This document shows, one piece after another, positions 32,558 to 32,983 of a stretch of 32,983 bases of DNA. Within the stretch, counting starts at the first letter, position 1. Every line of letters starts with the position of its first letter. The DNA is from Gammaproteobacteria bacterium (lineage in GTDB: Bacteria > Pseudomonadota > Gammaproteobacteria > SZUA-229). The stretch is taken from NCBI GenBank assembly GCA_011321985.1, contig DROB01000121.1, forward strand, positions 1-32,983, in the 5' to 3' direction. Position numbers and translations under genes: made by a program. The notes beneath the pieces are model-generated. The model saw nothing but the letters and a program-made list of their open reading frames with translations. It was not told the DNA's origin and did no database searches.

Positions 32558-32983
32558 TCATCCATCTTCGAGAACCAGGTCTATTTCCTGCATACCTTTC
32601 TGTTGCTGAGTATAAGCGCGCATCTCCAGCACACCTTTGGTATTAAGGGAGATGATGAGATAGAACACATCCTTGTAACCACTTTCCTCAATATCCTGCC
32701 GTGAAGGAGATGCCACCGTGTCAGGATGTGAATGTATGATGGCAAAAAGTTGCTGGTTTTTATCGCGCATCTGTTTTATCGCTGATATCTGCTGTGGTGC
32801 GTCCATCAGGAAATGGCAGCGGGGATTTCTGGATACGTTTTCGATCGGGTAGTAGTCTTTCTGTTGTGTCGTGCTGTTGCCGATCAAGCCGCATACTTCT
32901 ACGTCAGGATTTTTTTGAGCATGTGCCAGAATTTTGTTGACCAGGGGGCGAGGTAGCGAAAGGTTTGCTGTGTCTGTCGGCAT
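32558..32983 (-). CDS. JAMM/MPN-family metalloprotease-like protein
   Basis: A 141-residue Mov34/MPN-type protein with the JAMM zinc site: Glu29 in VEVCGLIG, His84 and His86 in HSHPDTVASPSRQD, Ser94 and Asp97. Bacterial members of this group commonly cleave thiocarboxylated or conjugated sulfur-carrier proteins (ThiS/MoaD type). The start ATG occupies the last three bases of the window, so an earlier start outside cannot be excluded and neighbours such as a ThiF/MoeB-like gene cannot be seen. It converges on the low-complexity gene. Confidence 0.87.
   Translation of the reverse strand: MPTDTANLSLPRPLVNKILAHAQKNPDVEVCGLIGNSTTQQKDYYPIENVSRNPRCHFLMDAPQQISAIKQMRDKNQQLFAIIHSHPDTVASPSRQDIEESGYKDVFYLIISLNTKGVLEMRAYTQQQKGMQEIDLVLEDG

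Overview
The window looks like chromosomal DNA of a gammaproteobacterium of roughly even base composition. The evidence is a set of housekeeping genes with gammaproteobacterial relatives and synteny: rep helicase, ampD, feoABC, mreBCD divergent from gatCAB, cyaY and selU. No rRNA, tRNA, CRISPR array, insertion sequence or prophage was seen. The lineage below class level is inference and is not resolved.

Layout. 1-517 has no gene but holds a pair of inverted REP-type palindromes and two degenerate copies of a dispersed repeat. 518-2024 (-) encodes the peptidoglycan-recycling amidase AmpD and a LEA/WHy-domain lipoprotein. 2243-5137 (+) encodes Rep helicase and a small OmpA-like protein, followed by an intrinsic terminator. 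5284-8492 is a divergent pair of cyclic-di-GMP genes: a membrane GGDEF-EAL protein (-) and a stand-alone EAL protein (+). 8566-11484 (-) is a ferrous-iron uptake operon feoABC behind a Fur-box-like palindrome. 11940-13425 (+) carries a hemolysin III/PAQR membrane protein, a secreted protein with the CCxxHD motif of phospholipase A2, and a conserved periplasmic protein. 13503-16067 (-) is mreBCD, which sets cell shape, divergent from gatCAB (16468-19733, +), the tRNA amidotransferase. 19807-21287 (+) holds cyaY, a nitrobindin-like beta-barrel and a DUF4442 hotdog protein. 21297-24552 (-) is an operon of a VWA-domain lipoprotein, an ECF sigma factor and a membrane anti-sigma-like protein. A LysR regulator (-) diverges from a four-helix membrane protein (+), then a monohaem cytochrome c'-like protein (+). 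26579-31270 (-) is an Mla/MCE-type lipid transport operon (permease, ATPase-like subunit, MCE protein, TPR lipoprotein) running into selU. The right end has a secreted low-complexity protein (+) and a JAMM metalloprotease (-) whose start codon is the last base triplet of the window.

Most notable points. (1) The ABC subunit of the Mla-like operon has lost or altered essentially every ATPase motif (Walker A Ser/Thr, Q-loop, signature, both acidic residues of Walker B) yet is kept intact in a tightly overlapping operon, with a TPR lipoprotein where related systems have other auxiliary proteins. (2) The VWA / ECF sigma / anti-sigma operon has two perfect inverted repeats, one covering the ribosome binding site of the VWA gene and one just after its stop codon, inside a possible cysteine-rich N-terminal extension of the sigma factor. 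(3) A secreted PLA2-like protein is coupled to a PAQR/hemolysin III gene. (4) A composite dispersed repeat and a REP pair mark the left-end intergenic region. These are inferences from sequence reading only; no database search or structure prediction was possible.
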